Under the pieces are notes generated by a model. It searched no databases. It saw only the letters and a list, made by a program, of their open reading frames with translations, and was not told where the DNA came from. From Flammeovirga agarivorans (GTDB taxonomy: Bacteria > Bacteroidota > Bacteroidia > Cytophagales > Flammeovirgaceae): 64,000 bases of DNA. The stretch covers positions 186,001 to 250,000 of the forward strand of contig NZ_JABAIL010000001.1 in NCBI RefSeq assembly GCF_012641475.1, given 5' to 3'. The stretch's first letter is position 1. Each line of letters opens with the position of its first letter. A program made the position numbers and the translations under genes. This document shows positions 9,689 through 18,465 of the stretch, in pieces.

Positions 9689-11650
9689 TTATATTTCATC
9701 TAATAGTGTAATGGTAGTTCTACGGTTGAGTTGGTGTTCCTCTTCAGTTTCAGCGTTAAATACTACTGGAAGAAGTTCACCATATCCCTTAGCTTCTAAA
9801 CGATCTCTATCAATTCCTCTAGAAATGATATAATTAACAGCCGCTTCAGCTCTTTTTTGGGATAACTTGATGTTGTACTTTTCAGAGCCTCTATCATCGG
9901 TATGAGATCCAAGTTCAATACTTATATTTTGATGCTGTTTTAATAGAGTCACAACTTTATCTAATTCTCTAGCAGCATCGACCCTGATTCTATAATCATC
10001 AAAATCATAAAGAATATTGTTCAGAGTGATTTCACCTTCTTCGATTAATTCGTCATAGTAATCTTTGGTCAATTCAACCTCAGATTCTAAAGTGTAATCA
10101 ACAATTTTCTCAGGACGGTCTTTAATATCCTCTTGGTCTACCTCTTTATCTGCGGTAGTGTAGTATACAGAGTCTTTAAAATATTTCTGCTTAGTGGCTA
10201 TTAAGATATAGTCATCACCCATCTTTAGTTGGGTTTTAAATTCATAACGTCCATCTGTATCTGATACCACTTCTTCAATAACATTACCTTCAATATCTTG
10301 AAGTTGTACTGTCACTTCTGGTAACTTAGATTCTGTAGTATCTTTTATAGCAATAGAATTACCCGCTAAGAAATAATTGACAGGTTTAAGTATTGGAGTT
10401 TTGTCGGAGAAGAAATATATATTGTCTTTTCCACTACCATTATCAGCCCTGTTTGAAGTAAAAGCACCAAATCTTTTTTCAAGGAATACCAATCCAAAAT
10501 CATCACCTGGAGAGTTGAACGGTTGGCCCATGTTCTTGATTGTAATTTTATTATCCTTTCTTGTTGCCTGATAAATATCCAAACCTCCTAAACCTGCATG
10601 TCCATCAGAGGCGAAATACATTTTGCCGGTAGGAGCAACAAATGGAAACATATCATTACCTCTTGAGTTGATTCTTGGCCCCATATTACGAGGTTTTCCC
10701 CATGTGCCATTTACATTTCTCTTCGAACGGTAGATGTCAATACCACCATATCCACCTTTTCTATTTGATGCAAAGTATAATGTTTTTCCATTTGTACTTA
10801 ATGCAGGACAAGCATCCCATGATTGTGGGTTTGAAATAGGTAATAAAGTAGGTGTAGACCATTCTCCGTTCTCAAACGTACTTTCATAGAGATCTACCTC
10901 TTTAAAGTTTTCTTTATGGTGCCCTGTATTACTTCTGGCAAAGATCATATACTTACCATCTTTCGAGAAAGTGGCAGAAGCTTCATGAATTTTTGGAGAG
11001 TTGATTAAGCTGTCGAAAAAGGTAACGGATCCATTGCAGCTATCTGCTCGATCAAAGGTGTATTGGTAGATATTAGAAAAACCATCTCCAGTACCATGGT
11101 AAACCGTTTCAGCATCTCTTGTTGATGTAAATACCAATTGGTCTTTATAAAACATCGGAGAGTAGTCGTCAGCTTCACTATTGATTGCATCACATTTTGT
11201 GATCTCAATAAAAGGATCTGTATTTTTTGATAAGCTATCTACTACTGCAAGATGTTTGATTTCGTCTTTTGCTCTACGGATTAATTGACGATTTGTACCT
11301 TCTTTTGTGTAACGTTCAAAAAGAGAACGAGCCTTTTTATAATTACCTTGAAGTTCTAAACCATAGGCATAATAAAAGTACATGTCCATATTTTGATAGC
11401 CAGCATCTTTAGCCTTTTTATAATAAGGTAATGCTTCTAACATTCGGTTTGACAAACGATAGGCTTCTGCTATTTTGAAATATGCTTCAGGCTTTTCTTT
11501 TTTATACTTTTCTGACTTAGCAATTTCTTCATATTTTTTTATAGCAGGTTGGTATTCACCTTGATCAAAGTGTGTTTCAGCAACTTTCAAGGGAGAAGAG
11601 CAGCTAGTGACTAGGCTGATAACAGATATAAATAGGAGAAGACGCTTCAT
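9689..11650 (-). CDS. PorE-like T9SS lipoprotein: TPR, beta-propeller, CRD and OmpA domains
   Basis: A 653-aa lipoprotein (lipobox LVTSC, Cys17). Domains in order: TPR-like helices (about 25-140), a WD40-like PD40 beta-propeller (about 160-420; repeats such as YFASNRKGGYGGIDIY and MYFASDGHAGLGGLDIY), a carboxypeptidase-regulatory-like beta fold (about 440-520) and a C-terminal OmpA peptidoglycan-binding domain (about 545-650; GSHTDDRGS, LSQKRAEAAVNY, GYGE). This exact order is described for PorE, an outer-membrane-associated component of the type IX secretion system. Many Bacteroidota carry several such proteins, so the assignment is to architecture rather than proven orthology. T9SS sorting domains elsewhere in the window fit. 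It is a single-gene unit. Confidence 0.8.
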   Translation of the reverse strand: MKRLLLFISVISLVTSCSSPLKVAETHFDQGEYQPAIKKYEEIAKSEKYKKEKPEAYFKIAEAYRLSNRMLEALPYYKKAKDAGYQNMDMYFYYAYGLELQGNYKKARSLFERYTKEGTNRQLIRRAKDEIKHLAVVDSLSKNTDPFIEITKCDAINSEADDYSPMFYKDQLVFTSTRDAETVYHGTGDGFSNIYQYTFDRADSCNGSVTFFDSLINSPKIHEASATFSKDGKYMIFARSNTGHHKENFKEVDLYESTFENGEWSTPTLLPISNPQSWDACPALSTNGKTLYFASNRKGGYGGIDIYRSKRNVNGTWGKPRNMGPRINSRGNDMFPFVAPTGKMYFASDGHAGLGGLDIYQATRKDNKITIKNMGQPFNSPGDDFGLVFLEKRFGAFTSNRADNGSGKDNIYFFSDKTPILKPVNYFLAGNSIAIKDTTESKLPEVTVQLQDIEGNVIEEVVSDTDGRYEFKTQLKMGDDYILIATKQKYFKDSVYYTTADKEVDQEDIKDRPEKIVDYTLESEVELTKDYYDELIEEGEITLNNILYDFDDYRIRVDAARELDKVVTLLKQHQNISIELGSHTDDRGSEKYNIKLSQKRAEAAVNYIISRGIDRDRLEAKGYGELLPVVFNAETEEEHQLNRRTTITLLDEI

Positions 11651-11783
11651 ATTGTTTATATGCGTTTCGAGGGTTTGCAGAGTTAGTGATCCATAAGGAT
11701 CTAAATTTTTCAGAACTATTCTGAGTATAGAAGTTACCTTATTGTTTGAAAATAAGCAAATATTTTATCTACAATCAGAACTA

Positions 11784-11829
11784 AAAAGAAAAGGAAAAAA
11801 CAGAAGCACATCTTCTACTTTTTCCTTTT
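11784..11829 (-). terminator. Terminator of dapF
   Basis: The stem AAAAGGAAAAA (11789-11799) pairs with TTTTTCCTTTT (11819-11829), with an inner AGAAG/CTTCT pair. On the minus strand it is followed by a T-rich tail. It lies 30 nt past the dapF stop codon. The stem is AT-rich, so strength is uncertain. Confidence 0.6.
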
Positions 11830-11859
11830 GTATTATTTTAATAATAGGCTTATTAAGTA

Positions 11860-12639
11860 TTAAGCATCAATTTCCGCTTTAAATACTGGTGTGGCAGGGC
11901 CTGAAAGAATTATATCAGTATAATTACCTTCTGATACTTTTTGGAACCCAACACCTAAAATTCCACCTAAAACTTTAATTTCAATAGGACTTTGCATCCC
12001 TAATTCAATATTAGCTGCGATTGCACAAGCTGTTACACCTGTACCACAAGCATAAGTTTCATCTTCAACACCTCTTTCATAGGTTCTTACACTTAATGCC
12101 TGTTCACCGGTTACTTCAGCAAAGTTTACATTGGTACCTTCTTTGGCAAAACGATCATTGTAACGTACGTCCTTGCCTTCAGCTACTGCATCAAAGTTGG
12201 TAATGTCTTTTTCGAATCGAACATAATGAGGTGAACCAGTATCCATAAAATAATGATCCGAATTATTTTCGATTTCACCTGGAGGATTCATTTTTAAATG
12301 AACAGTTTTTTGATCGTCTAATGTTGCTTCATGAGCACCATCAGCAGCCCAAAAAGATGTATCTGTATCGAATAAACCTAATGTATGTGCAAATCGTACG
12401 GCACAACGTCCGCCATTTCCACACATAGATCCCAAATGCCCATCAGCATTAAAGTATACCATTTCGAAGTCATACCCTTCCTTTAAACGGATTAAGATTA
12501 ACCCGTCTCCACCTACACCAAATCTTCTATGGCATAAAAAAGCCACTTTTTCATGATCTGTAATATCAAAAGTATTTTCTCTATCATCAATCATAATGAA
12601 GTCGTTGCCAGCCCCTTGGTATTTCCAGAAATTTATCAT
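11860..12639 (-). CDS. dapF: Diaminopimelate epimerase
   Basis: A 259-aa cytoplasmic enzyme that interconverts LL- and meso-diaminopimelate, the last epimerisation before lysine and peptidoglycan precursors. The start MINFWKYQGAGNDFIMIDD is the conserved DapF N-terminus. Both active-site cysteines are present: MCGNGGRC (first) and YACGTGVTAC (second), the pair that acts by two-base proton transfer. The length is close to the family norm of about 260-280. It is monocistronic, transcribed leftward, with a terminator behind it. The upstream region to trpA (12640-12848) must hold divergent promoters for both. Confidence 0.96.
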   Translation of the reverse strand: MINFWKYQGAGNDFIMIDDRENTFDITDHEKVAFLCHRRFGVGGDGLILIRLKEGYDFEMVYFNADGHLGSMCGNGGRCAVRFAHTLGLFDTDTSFWAADGAHEATLDDQKTVHLKMNPPGEIENNSDHYFMDTGSPHYVRFEKDITNFDAVAEGKDVRYNDRFAKEGTNVNFAEVTGEQALSVRTYERGVEDETYACGTGVTACAIAANIELGMQSPIEIKVLGGILGVGFQKVSEGNYTDIILSGPATPVFKAEIDA

Positions 12640-12848
12640 CGGTTTATATTTTTTTCTATTAAATCGTATTTATCACAAAGGTATTTTTTTTACCCAAAAA
12701 CAGAAAAATAATACAAAATGTATACAGAAATAACACAACCTGTTAGAAATCTATATTCATTTTCTTTCAAAAATCACCTTAAACGAATTTTCAATTTTAG
12801 CTTTTGATCATTATATGTAACTTTCGACAAATAACAAACAAGAAGTTT

Positions 12849-13625
12849 ATGCATAGAATTAACGAGTTATTCGAAAGAAAGCAGCAGGACGTATTAAATA
12901 TTTACTTTACTGCTGGCTATCCAAAATTAGAAGACACTAGAACTGTATTAAAAGCATTGCAAGATGGCGGTGTTGACCTTATTGAAATAGGTATTCCTTT
13001 TTCAGACCCTGTAGCTGATGGTCCAACTATTCAAGAGAGTAATATGAAAGCTCTTGATAATGGTATGACAATGCATAAACTATTTGAACAATTAGAAGGG
13101 TTTAGAGAAGAAGTAGATGTGCCTGTAGTAGTAATGGGTTATTTTAATCCTATTATGCAATATGGTTTAGAGAAGTTCTGTAAGGATGCCCAAAGAGTAG
13201 GAATCGATGGTATTATTGTTCCAGATTTACCAATGATTGAATACCTAAGCAATTTAAAAGGTATGTTTGATGAGCATGGTATTCGAAACACATTCCTTAT
13301 TTCACCACAAACTACCGATGATAGAATTAAGGAAATTGATAATAACACAGAAGGATTTATTTATATGGTTTCTTCAGCGAGTGTTACAGGAGCAAAAACA
13401 GGTATTTCTGACGAACAGGTAGATTATTTTAAAAGAATTGAAAACATGAATTTGAAAAACCCAAGATTGATTGGTTTTGGTATTTCAGATCATGCATCAT
13501 TTAAGCAGGCTTCTTCCTATGCAAATGGAGCCATCATTGGTTCTGCATTTGTGAAATTGATTGGACAGTCTGAGAATTTATCTGAAGATATTCAACAATT
13601 CGTAAAGGATATAAAAGGAGAGTAG
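12849..13625 (+). CDS. trpA: Tryptophan synthase alpha chain
   Basis: A 258-aa TIM-barrel subunit that cleaves indole-3-glycerol phosphate to indole and glyceraldehyde 3-phosphate. Clear motifs are YFTAGYPKLEDT near the N-terminus, LIEIGIPFSDPVADGPTIQ (catalytic Glu of the GIPFSDP region), GIIVPDLP and GFGIS. An in-frame TTG at 12804 would add 15 residues, but the family begins about here with MHRINELFERK, so the ATG at 12849 is chosen. No other trp genes are next to it in the window, so it appears separated from the usual trp operon, or is the single gene of its unit. A strong terminator follows at 13651. Confidence 0.95.
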   Translation: MHRINELFERKQQDVLNIYFTAGYPKLEDTRTVLKALQDGGVDLIEIGIPFSDPVADGPTIQESNMKALDNGMTMHKLFEQLEGFREEVDVPVVVMGYFNPIMQYGLEKFCKDAQRVGIDGIIVPDLPMIEYLSNLKGMFDEHGIRNTFLISPQTTDDRIKEIDNNTEGFIYMVSSASVTGAKTGISDEQVDYFKRIENMNLKNPRLIGFGISDHASFKQASSYANGAIIGSAFVKLIGQSENLSEDIQQFVKDIKGE

Positions 13626-13650
13626 ATTAAGTTATTTTTCTACATCAATA

Positions 13651-13688
13651 AAAAAAACCTAGTCCAATAAGTTGAACTAGGTTTTTTT
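13651..13688. terminator. Bidirectional terminator between trpA and the 132-aa gene
   Basis: The stem AAACCTAGT/ACTAGGTTT, extended by the A- and T-runs at 13651-13657 and 13682-13688, forms a hairpin that ends in T-runs on both strands. It serves converging genes. Confidence 0.88.
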
Positions 13689-13721
13689 ATTTTAAGGTGT
13701 TTAACAATCAATAGGCGTTGA

Positions 13722-14120
13722 TTATCTACGGCTCATTTTTAAAACTTTCTTTTGAAGTTTTTGAACGTCTTTACCTTCTTGCATTCCAGCAAGAATAGCT
13801 TTGTTATAAGCAGTGATTGCCATGTCGTTAGCACCATTCAATGCAAGGTAATCTCCTTTTACTTCTAAGTTGTCTGAGTTAGCATTGATTTCGATTGATT
13901 TCTCAATCCAAATGTAAGCTTCGCTCAAATTCGCTTTCAATTCAATACATCTCTCAGCAGCGTCTGAATAAACAGCCCAATCAGATGCAGAAGCATTTTC
14001 TACTGACTCACGAAGCTTTGTGATCTCGTTGTCCTCATTTTCCATTCCTTTAGCTAAAGAAACGTTTACAGCAAGAATTGAAACTAATACGAATGCAAGA
14101 AGTTGTTTTAAAGATTTCAT
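13722..14120 (-). CDS. Small secreted TPR-like protein (paralogue A)
   Basis: A 132-aa protein with a signal peptide (about residues 1-23, ending near SLAKG). The mature part contains one or two TPR-like helix pairs: DWAVYSDAAERCIELKANLSEAYIWIEKSI and GDYLALNGANDMAITAYNKAIL. The pattern resembles the C-terminal helical tail of DUF2911 proteins, here free-standing. A second copy lies at 14873, with about 60 percent similar residues by eye. Function unknown. TPR folds usually bind proteins. A 750-nt gene-free region precedes it, which is unusually long for this window. Confidence 0.7.
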   Translation of the reverse strand: MKSLKQLLAFVLVSILAVNVSLAKGMENEDNEITKLRESVENASASDWAVYSDAAERCIELKANLSEAYIWIEKSIEINANSDNLEVKGDYLALNGANDMAITAYNKAILAGMQEGKDVQKLQKKVLKMSRR

Positions 14121-14815
14121 GATTGATATATAATTTTGAGGTTTATTTTAAATCTAAATGTTTACACAAAGAGTATTGCTATAAGCTTGCCAATTGAAGT
14201 TATATTATTGATATTCAGTTATTTGTGTTTATTTTTTATTGAAAAAGCCAATTTTAAGTGTAAAAATGACTAAGAAATCGTCACAGATTTGAACAGAGTG
14301 TACGAAAATGATCATATTTTTGTGAGTTATTCCGAATAATATTTTGTTTTAACTCTTTTGTTAACTGTTGTTTAGAATTTTATCTATGTTTTATGTGTGA
14401 TATTTAGAATTTAATATCGCTTGTTTACATTTGGTAAGTTGTGTTTTTTGTACATTTATAAATACAATGCTGCTGTTTTTGTGGATTTCATAAATATTTG
14501 ATTGTTATTTTGATTATTCTGTAAAAATTAATCTTTATATAAAATATTTTTTACGATAATATCATTTTACTCTTGGTTTGTGAATCAACTGAATAAAGGT
14601 GTTCACTTTTGAAACATGGGATATTTTGTCGTTAAATAGGGTATAGAAACGGTCACTTTTTAAATACTATAGGAAGTACTTTTAAGTACTTATTAGGAGG
14701 CTAGATTAACTATATCTACCAAGAGTAATATTTCGAATTGATTAAGAGAAGTAGAGGGCATTTACTAATGAAATTTCGTTTACATTTGAATAGATAGTAA
14801 GGAAAAAAGTTTATA
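14121..14815. other. Gene-free AT-rich region upstream of paralogue A
   Basis: About 700 nt with no ORF I can support on either strand. It must hold the promoter for the leftward 132-aa gene. A GTGTTC motif at 14599 recurs in the next intergenic region. I see no RNA gene, direct repeat or palindrome strong enough to name. Confidence 0.5.
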
Positions 14816-14847
14816 TACAAAAAAGCCTCTCTATTTCTAGAGAGGCT
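14816..14847 (-). terminator. Terminator of paralogue B
   Basis: A perfect 10-bp stem, AGCCTCTCTA (14824-14833) with TAGAGAGGCT (14838-14847), has the loop TTTC. The A-run on its left gives a T-tail on the minus strand. It lies 26 nt past the stop of the 130-aa gene. Confidence 0.9.
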
Positions 14848-14872
14848 CACATATGGTATTGATATGTATATA

Positions 14873-15265
14873 TTATCTAGCTAAATTCAATAATTTCTTT
14901 TGTACTTTGCTTACATCATAGCCATCGTTGTCAGAAATCGCTTTTAAAATAGATTGTCTGTAAGCTTCGATCGCCATTTCTTTAGCTCCGTTTACTGCAA
15001 GATAGTCACCTTTTAATTCTAAGTTTCTTGCATTAGGATTAATTTCAATAGCTCTTTCTAACCAGATATAAGCTTCGCTCATATTTGTTTCTAGTTCGAT
15101 ACATCTCTCAGCTGCATCTGCATAAATTTGCCAATCTGATGCAGAAGCATTTTCTACAGCTTCACGTAATCTAGTGATTTCGTTATCATCATTGGCAGCG
15201 AAAGTAGTACCGAATGCAAAAACTGAAATAATTGTAACTGCGATTAAGTTTCTTAAATTTTTCAT
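14873..15265 (-). CDS. Small secreted TPR-like protein (paralogue B)
   Basis: A 130-aa protein with a signal peptide (AFGTTFAAN, cleavage near residue 24). The mature part parallels paralogue A almost position for position: DNEITRLREAVENASASDW, YADAAERCIELETN, SEAYIWLERAIEIN, LELKGDYLAVNGAKEMAIEAY. It is probably a helical TPR-like periplasmic protein of unknown role. It has its own terminator and a long upstream region (15266-15764), so the two copies are separate transcription units rather than an operon. The copies are well diverged, so the duplication is not recent. Confidence 0.7.
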   Translation of the reverse strand: MKNLRNLIAVTIISVFAFGTTFAANDDNEITRLREAVENASASDWQIYADAAERCIELETNMSEAYIWLERAIEINPNARNLELKGDYLAVNGAKEMAIEAYRQSILKAISDNDGYDVSKVQKKLLNLAR

Positions 15266-15764
15266 GGCAATATATATTTTAATAGAAAGTGTTCGAAAAT
15301 TGTTTACATATACCGTAATACTATTCTTGTGCCATAAAAATGTAAAATACTGATAATCAATTAATTAAATATTAATTTTGTAGAAATAAGTATAAAATAT
15401 ACACTTTAAATTGTATCATGATTGGACAAGGTGTTCAAAAGTGTACATAGAATAATGCAATTTCCAAATATTATTTTATTTACAACCTAAAAGGTGATCT
15501 CTGTCAATATTAAAAATAGGTAAAAGTGATAATGATTAGTTTTTTATTTTGAGTCTAAGTGACAAAGGAATTAATATTTATGGCATTTTTATTTAAACAT
15601 GATAATTTTTTGTTCTTTGTTTTGATAATATTGAAAATTTTCAATCAATTATTTATTAATATGTAAATTTATATCTCATATTTTCTGTGAAATTTCACTT
15701 TTCATAAAAAACTGTCCGTTTTTGGAAGTATAGGTGTTTTATGTACGTTTATAGTGTTCGAAAA
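15266..15764. other. Gene-free AT-rich region upstream of paralogue B with repeated GTGTTC motifs
   Basis: About 500 nt without a supported ORF. The 11-mer GTGTTCGAAAA occurs at 15289-15299 and again at 15754-15764, and a relative GTGTTCAAAA at 15431-15440, all in the same orientation. These may be operator sites, or chance in AT-rich DNA. The promoter of the 130-aa gene must be near 15270-15330. Confidence 0.4.
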
Positions 15765-15801
15765 CAAAAAAAGAGGTATTTCTACTAGAGAAATACCTCT
15801 T
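15765..15801 (-). terminator. Terminator of the E2 acyltransferase gene
   Basis: A 13-bp perfect stem, AAGAGGTATTTCT (15771-15783) with AGAAATACCTCTT (15789-15801), has the loop ACTAG. The A-run at 15761-15772 provides the T-tail on the minus strand. Confidence 0.9.
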
Positions 15802-15822
15802 CATATTTATGTACAATTGAAC

Positions 15823-17127
15823 TTAGATAGACATATCTAAATCCCAGTTTTCTAAGATATCAGCAACCTTTCTAACGAACATTCCGCCTAAAGCTCCATC
15901 TACAACTCTATGATCATATGAGTGAGAGAAATAAGCAAATTGTCTAATACCAATTACATCCCCTTGTGGTGTTTCAATTACCGCAGGTTTTTTACGGATA
16001 GTACCTACAGCCATAATCGCCACTTGTGGTTGCATAATAATTGGTGTTCCGATAGTATTACCAAAAGAGCCGATGTTGGAAACAGTATATGTACCACCAG
16101 AAAGTTCTTCTGGCTTTAATTTGTTTTCTCTTGCTCTAATCGATAGATCTTGAATAGCGATAGCTAAACCGCTTAAGCTTAATCTATCTGCGTTTCTAAT
16201 TACAGGAACGATAAGGTTACCATCAGGTTTAGCTACAGCCATACCAATATTGATGTCCTTTTTAACTACGATATTATCGCCATCTACTTGAACATTAATC
16301 ATTGGGAACTCCTTAATTGCTTTAGCAATTGCAGAGATGATGATAGGCATAAATGTTAGTTTAGCACCTTCGTTTTTTTGGAATGCATTCTTATTTTTAT
16401 TTCTCCATAATACAACATTCGTAAAATCAGCCTCTACACATGAAGTAACATGTGGAGCGATTTGTTTTGAAGCCACCATACGTTCTGCAATCATCTTACG
16501 GACTCTGTCCATTTCGATCACTTCATCACCATTGTCCATTGAAACTGCTGGAGCCTGAGGAGCAGGACGGGCAGCAACTGGTGCAGGTGCAGGAGTTGAA
16601 GTAGGTTGAGATACTTTTGGAGCAGGAACATGACCTTTCTCAAGGAAAGCCATCATATCGTTCTTTGTCACTCTTCCGTCTTTACCAGAACCTGGAATAG
16701 TATCTAAGACTTCTTGTGAAATTCCTTCTTTCTTGGCAATATTTCTAACTAAAGGAGAATAGAAACGGTTACCGCTTTTAGCAACGATTTCATTATTTGC
16801 ATTATTAGAAGGAGGAGTATTTGGGGTGGATTGTGAAGTAGTGGTAGTTTCAACAGGAGTTGTTGTTTCTTCTGCAGCACTTTCGCCTTCAGTTTCTACT
16901 ATAGCGATAGGAGCACCAATTTGAACAACATCGTCTTTTTGAACTAATATTGTTTTAATAACTCCTTCTACTGTGGCAGGAACTTCTGTATCTACTTTGT
17001 CGGTGGCTACTTCAACTACAGATTCATCAAGGGTAATAGAATCACCCTCATTTTTTAACCATTCTAAAACTGTAGCTTCCATAACACCTTCTCCCATTGC
17101 TGGAAGAATCATTTCTACTTGTGCCAT
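15823..17127 (-). CDS. Dihydrolipoamide acyltransferase, E2 of a 2-oxoacid dehydrogenase complex
   Basis: A 434-aa core subunit. Residues 1-80 are a lipoyl domain with the lipoylated lysine in ATDKVDTEV. A Pro/Thr/Ala-rich linker follows, then a peripheral-subunit-binding domain near 125-165 (SPLVRNIAKKEGI, GRVTKNDM). A second flexible Pro/Ala linker precedes the catalytic acyltransferase domain, about 205-430, with active-site HxxxDG as YDHRVVDGALGG. It transfers the acyl group from E1 to CoA. The sequence alone does not separate pyruvate, 2-oxoglutarate and branched-chain complexes; the N-terminus resembles branched-chain type E2 of Bacteroidota. No E1 or E3 gene is adjacent. Confidence 0.9.
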   Translation of the reverse strand: MAQVEMILPAMGEGVMEATVLEWLKNEGDSITLDESVVEVATDKVDTEVPATVEGVIKTILVQKDDVVQIGAPIAIVETEGESAAEETTTPVETTTTSQSTPNTPPSNNANNEIVAKSGNRFYSPLVRNIAKKEGISQEVLDTIPGSGKDGRVTKNDMMAFLEKGHVPAPKVSQPTSTPAPAPVAARPAPQAPAVSMDNGDEVIEMDRVRKMIAERMVASKQIAPHVTSCVEADFTNVVLWRNKNKNAFQKNEGAKLTFMPIIISAIAKAIKEFPMINVQVDGDNIVVKKDINIGMAVAKPDGNLIVPVIRNADRLSLSGLAIAIQDLSIRARENKLKPEELSGGTYTVSNIGSFGNTIGTPIIMQPQVAIMAVGTIRKKPAVIETPQGDVIGIRQFAYFSHSYDHRVVDGALGGMFVRKVADILENWDLDMSI

Positions 17128-17393
17128 ATATATAGTTGATTTGTATATCTAATCTCAAAACAGGACAGGCCAATTTTCTGCAAAGGTAATAAAAGAGTTA
17201 GAGAAAAATTAGCGTACAAAATACATTTATGTGATTATCGTCACCTTTCGAAAATTATACTTTGTTAATTATTGTGAGGTTTTCTTAAAGAATCTCATTA
17301 ATAACTTTTGTCTACACTTTAAACCTTAAAAGAATAGTAGGTAATCTGCAGAATTATCAGAAAATTGATGAAATAAATATTTTGAAAAACATT

Positions 17394-18080
17394 ATGAATA
17401 AAAATTCAATCCAACATATATTTTTTGATTTAGACCATACTCTATGGGATTTTGAAAGAAATTCTGAAGAAACACTGATCTCTTTATTTGAGAAATATAA
17501 AATAGGAGAGCAAGGAGTAAATATTGAAGACTTCTTAGTTGCTTATAAAAAGATAAATCATCAACTATGGGATTTATACAATCATAGTAAAGTCACAAAA
17601 GAAGACATAAGGTTGAAGAGATTTCCTATGGCTTATGAAGAGATCGGGTTGGACCCTACAACTTGTCCGGGTAATATTGGTGATGAATATTTGGAAATTT
17701 GTCCGCATAAACCTTATCTAATCGAAGGTTGTATAGAGCTTTTAGATGGGTTGAAAGGGAAATATACACTACATATTTTATCGAATGGTTTTGACAAAAC
17801 ACAAAGTATAAAGTTATCAACAACGGGGTTGAATAAATATTTTGATGTTGTTGTTACTTCAGAATCTTGCGGTGCAAAGAAGCCTTCTCCAGAAATTTAT
17901 ACCTATGCTCTAGAAAAAGCAGGTGCAAATGTTGATAACTCAATAATGATTGGGGATAACCCTATTACAGATATTAAAGGAGCGAAAGATTTTGGCCTAC
18001 AAACGATCTATTTTGGACAAGAAAATACTGTAGCTGATATTGAAGTAAAGTCATTAATTGAAATCCTGGAGTATCTGTAA
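17394..18080 (+). CDS. YjjG-family pyrimidine nucleotidase (HAD superfamily)
   Basis: A 228-aa HAD hydrolase, expected to dephosphorylate non-canonical pyrimidine nucleotides in the cytoplasm. Motif I is FDLDHTLWDFERN (nucleophile Asp and acid Asp), motif II is ILSNGF, the motif III lysine falls in CGAKKPSPEIY, and motif IV is MIGDNPITDIKGA. The sequence FDLDHTLWDFE is typical of the YjjG subgroup. A TTG at 17382 would add four residues; the ATG at 17394 gives the usual N-terminus MNKNSIQHIFFDLD. It is monocistronic, with no strong terminator seen directly behind it. Confidence 0.88.
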   Translation: MNKNSIQHIFFDLDHTLWDFERNSEETLISLFEKYKIGEQGVNIEDFLVAYKKINHQLWDLYNHSKVTKEDIRLKRFPMAYEEIGLDPTTCPGNIGDEYLEICPHKPYLIEGCIELLDGLKGKYTLHILSNGFDKTQSIKLSTTGLNKYFDVVVTSESCGAKKPSPEIYTYALEKAGANVDNSIMIGDNPITDIKGAKDFGLQTIYFGQENTVADIEVKSLIEILEYL

Positions 18081-18189
18081 ACCTTGTTAGTAGGTAAACA
18101 TTAGGTATATGAACATAATGTGAATCAAAAGGAGCTAACAATCAATAAGGTAGGATTGATGTTAAATTTGTTGAAATTAGTTGTTAATG

Positions 18190-18223
18190 TTTGGCGTGTA
18201 ATGTGTTAATTGTAGTATATTTA
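18190..18223 (+). promoter_or_regulatory. Bacteroidota-type promoter of the 47-codon gene
   Basis: TTTG at 18190-18193, a 22-nt spacer and TATATTTA at 18216-18223 fit the TTTG / TAnnTTTG consensus apart from the last base. The predicted start near 18228 leaves a leader of about 40 nt before the ATG at 18268. Confidence 0.5.
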
Positions 18224-18267
18224 TTTTGTAAATATTTATTAACATCCGATTCACTAACGAAACACAT

Positions 18268-18411
18268 ATGACAACTACAGTTAAATCATCATCTGAAAGA
18301 GAAAAAGCAATTAAACGTCTCAAATCTGACCTCCATAAATGGAGAAAATATGAAAGAGCTTCTGCTTGGCTCAAAGAGCAAATGTTGCAATGGGAAATTA
18401 ATAATGCATAA
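18268..18411 (+). CDS. 47-aa basic helical protein, unknown function
   Basis: The reading frame starts at ATG 18268 and gives a 47-residue protein beginning MTTTVKSSSEREKAIKRLK and ending KEQMLQWEINNA. It is rich in Lys, Arg, Glu and Trp and should form one or two amphipathic helices. There is no signal peptide or membrane segment. Supports for a real gene: a promoter-like sequence 45-78 nt upstream, codon choice like its neighbours, and a hairpin immediately after the stop. The gene may act in the cytoplasm as a small protein or nucleic-acid binder, but I do not recognise the family. The opposite-strand reading frame here is an artefact. Confidence 0.65.
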   Translation: MTTTVKSSSEREKAIKRLKSDLHKWRKYERASAWLKEQMLQWEINNA

Positions 18412-18443
18412 AAAAGGTCATCACAACAAAAAGTGATGACCTT
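18411..18443. terminator. Bidirectional terminator, 47-codon gene and aminotransferase
   Basis: An 11-bp perfect stem, AAGGTCATCAC (18414-18424) with GTGATGACCTT (18433-18443), has an 8-nt A-rich loop. The A-run at 18410-18415 gives a T-tail to the leftward aminotransferase; on the plus strand the tail is weak. Confidence 0.85.
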
Positions 18444-18465
18444 ATATATTTTTATCGAGCTCTAA

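Noticed and set aside
18177-18374. A leftward 65-codon frame
   Set aside because: It lies antisense to the 47-codon gene, which has promoter, codon use and terminator in its favour; the long frame has none.
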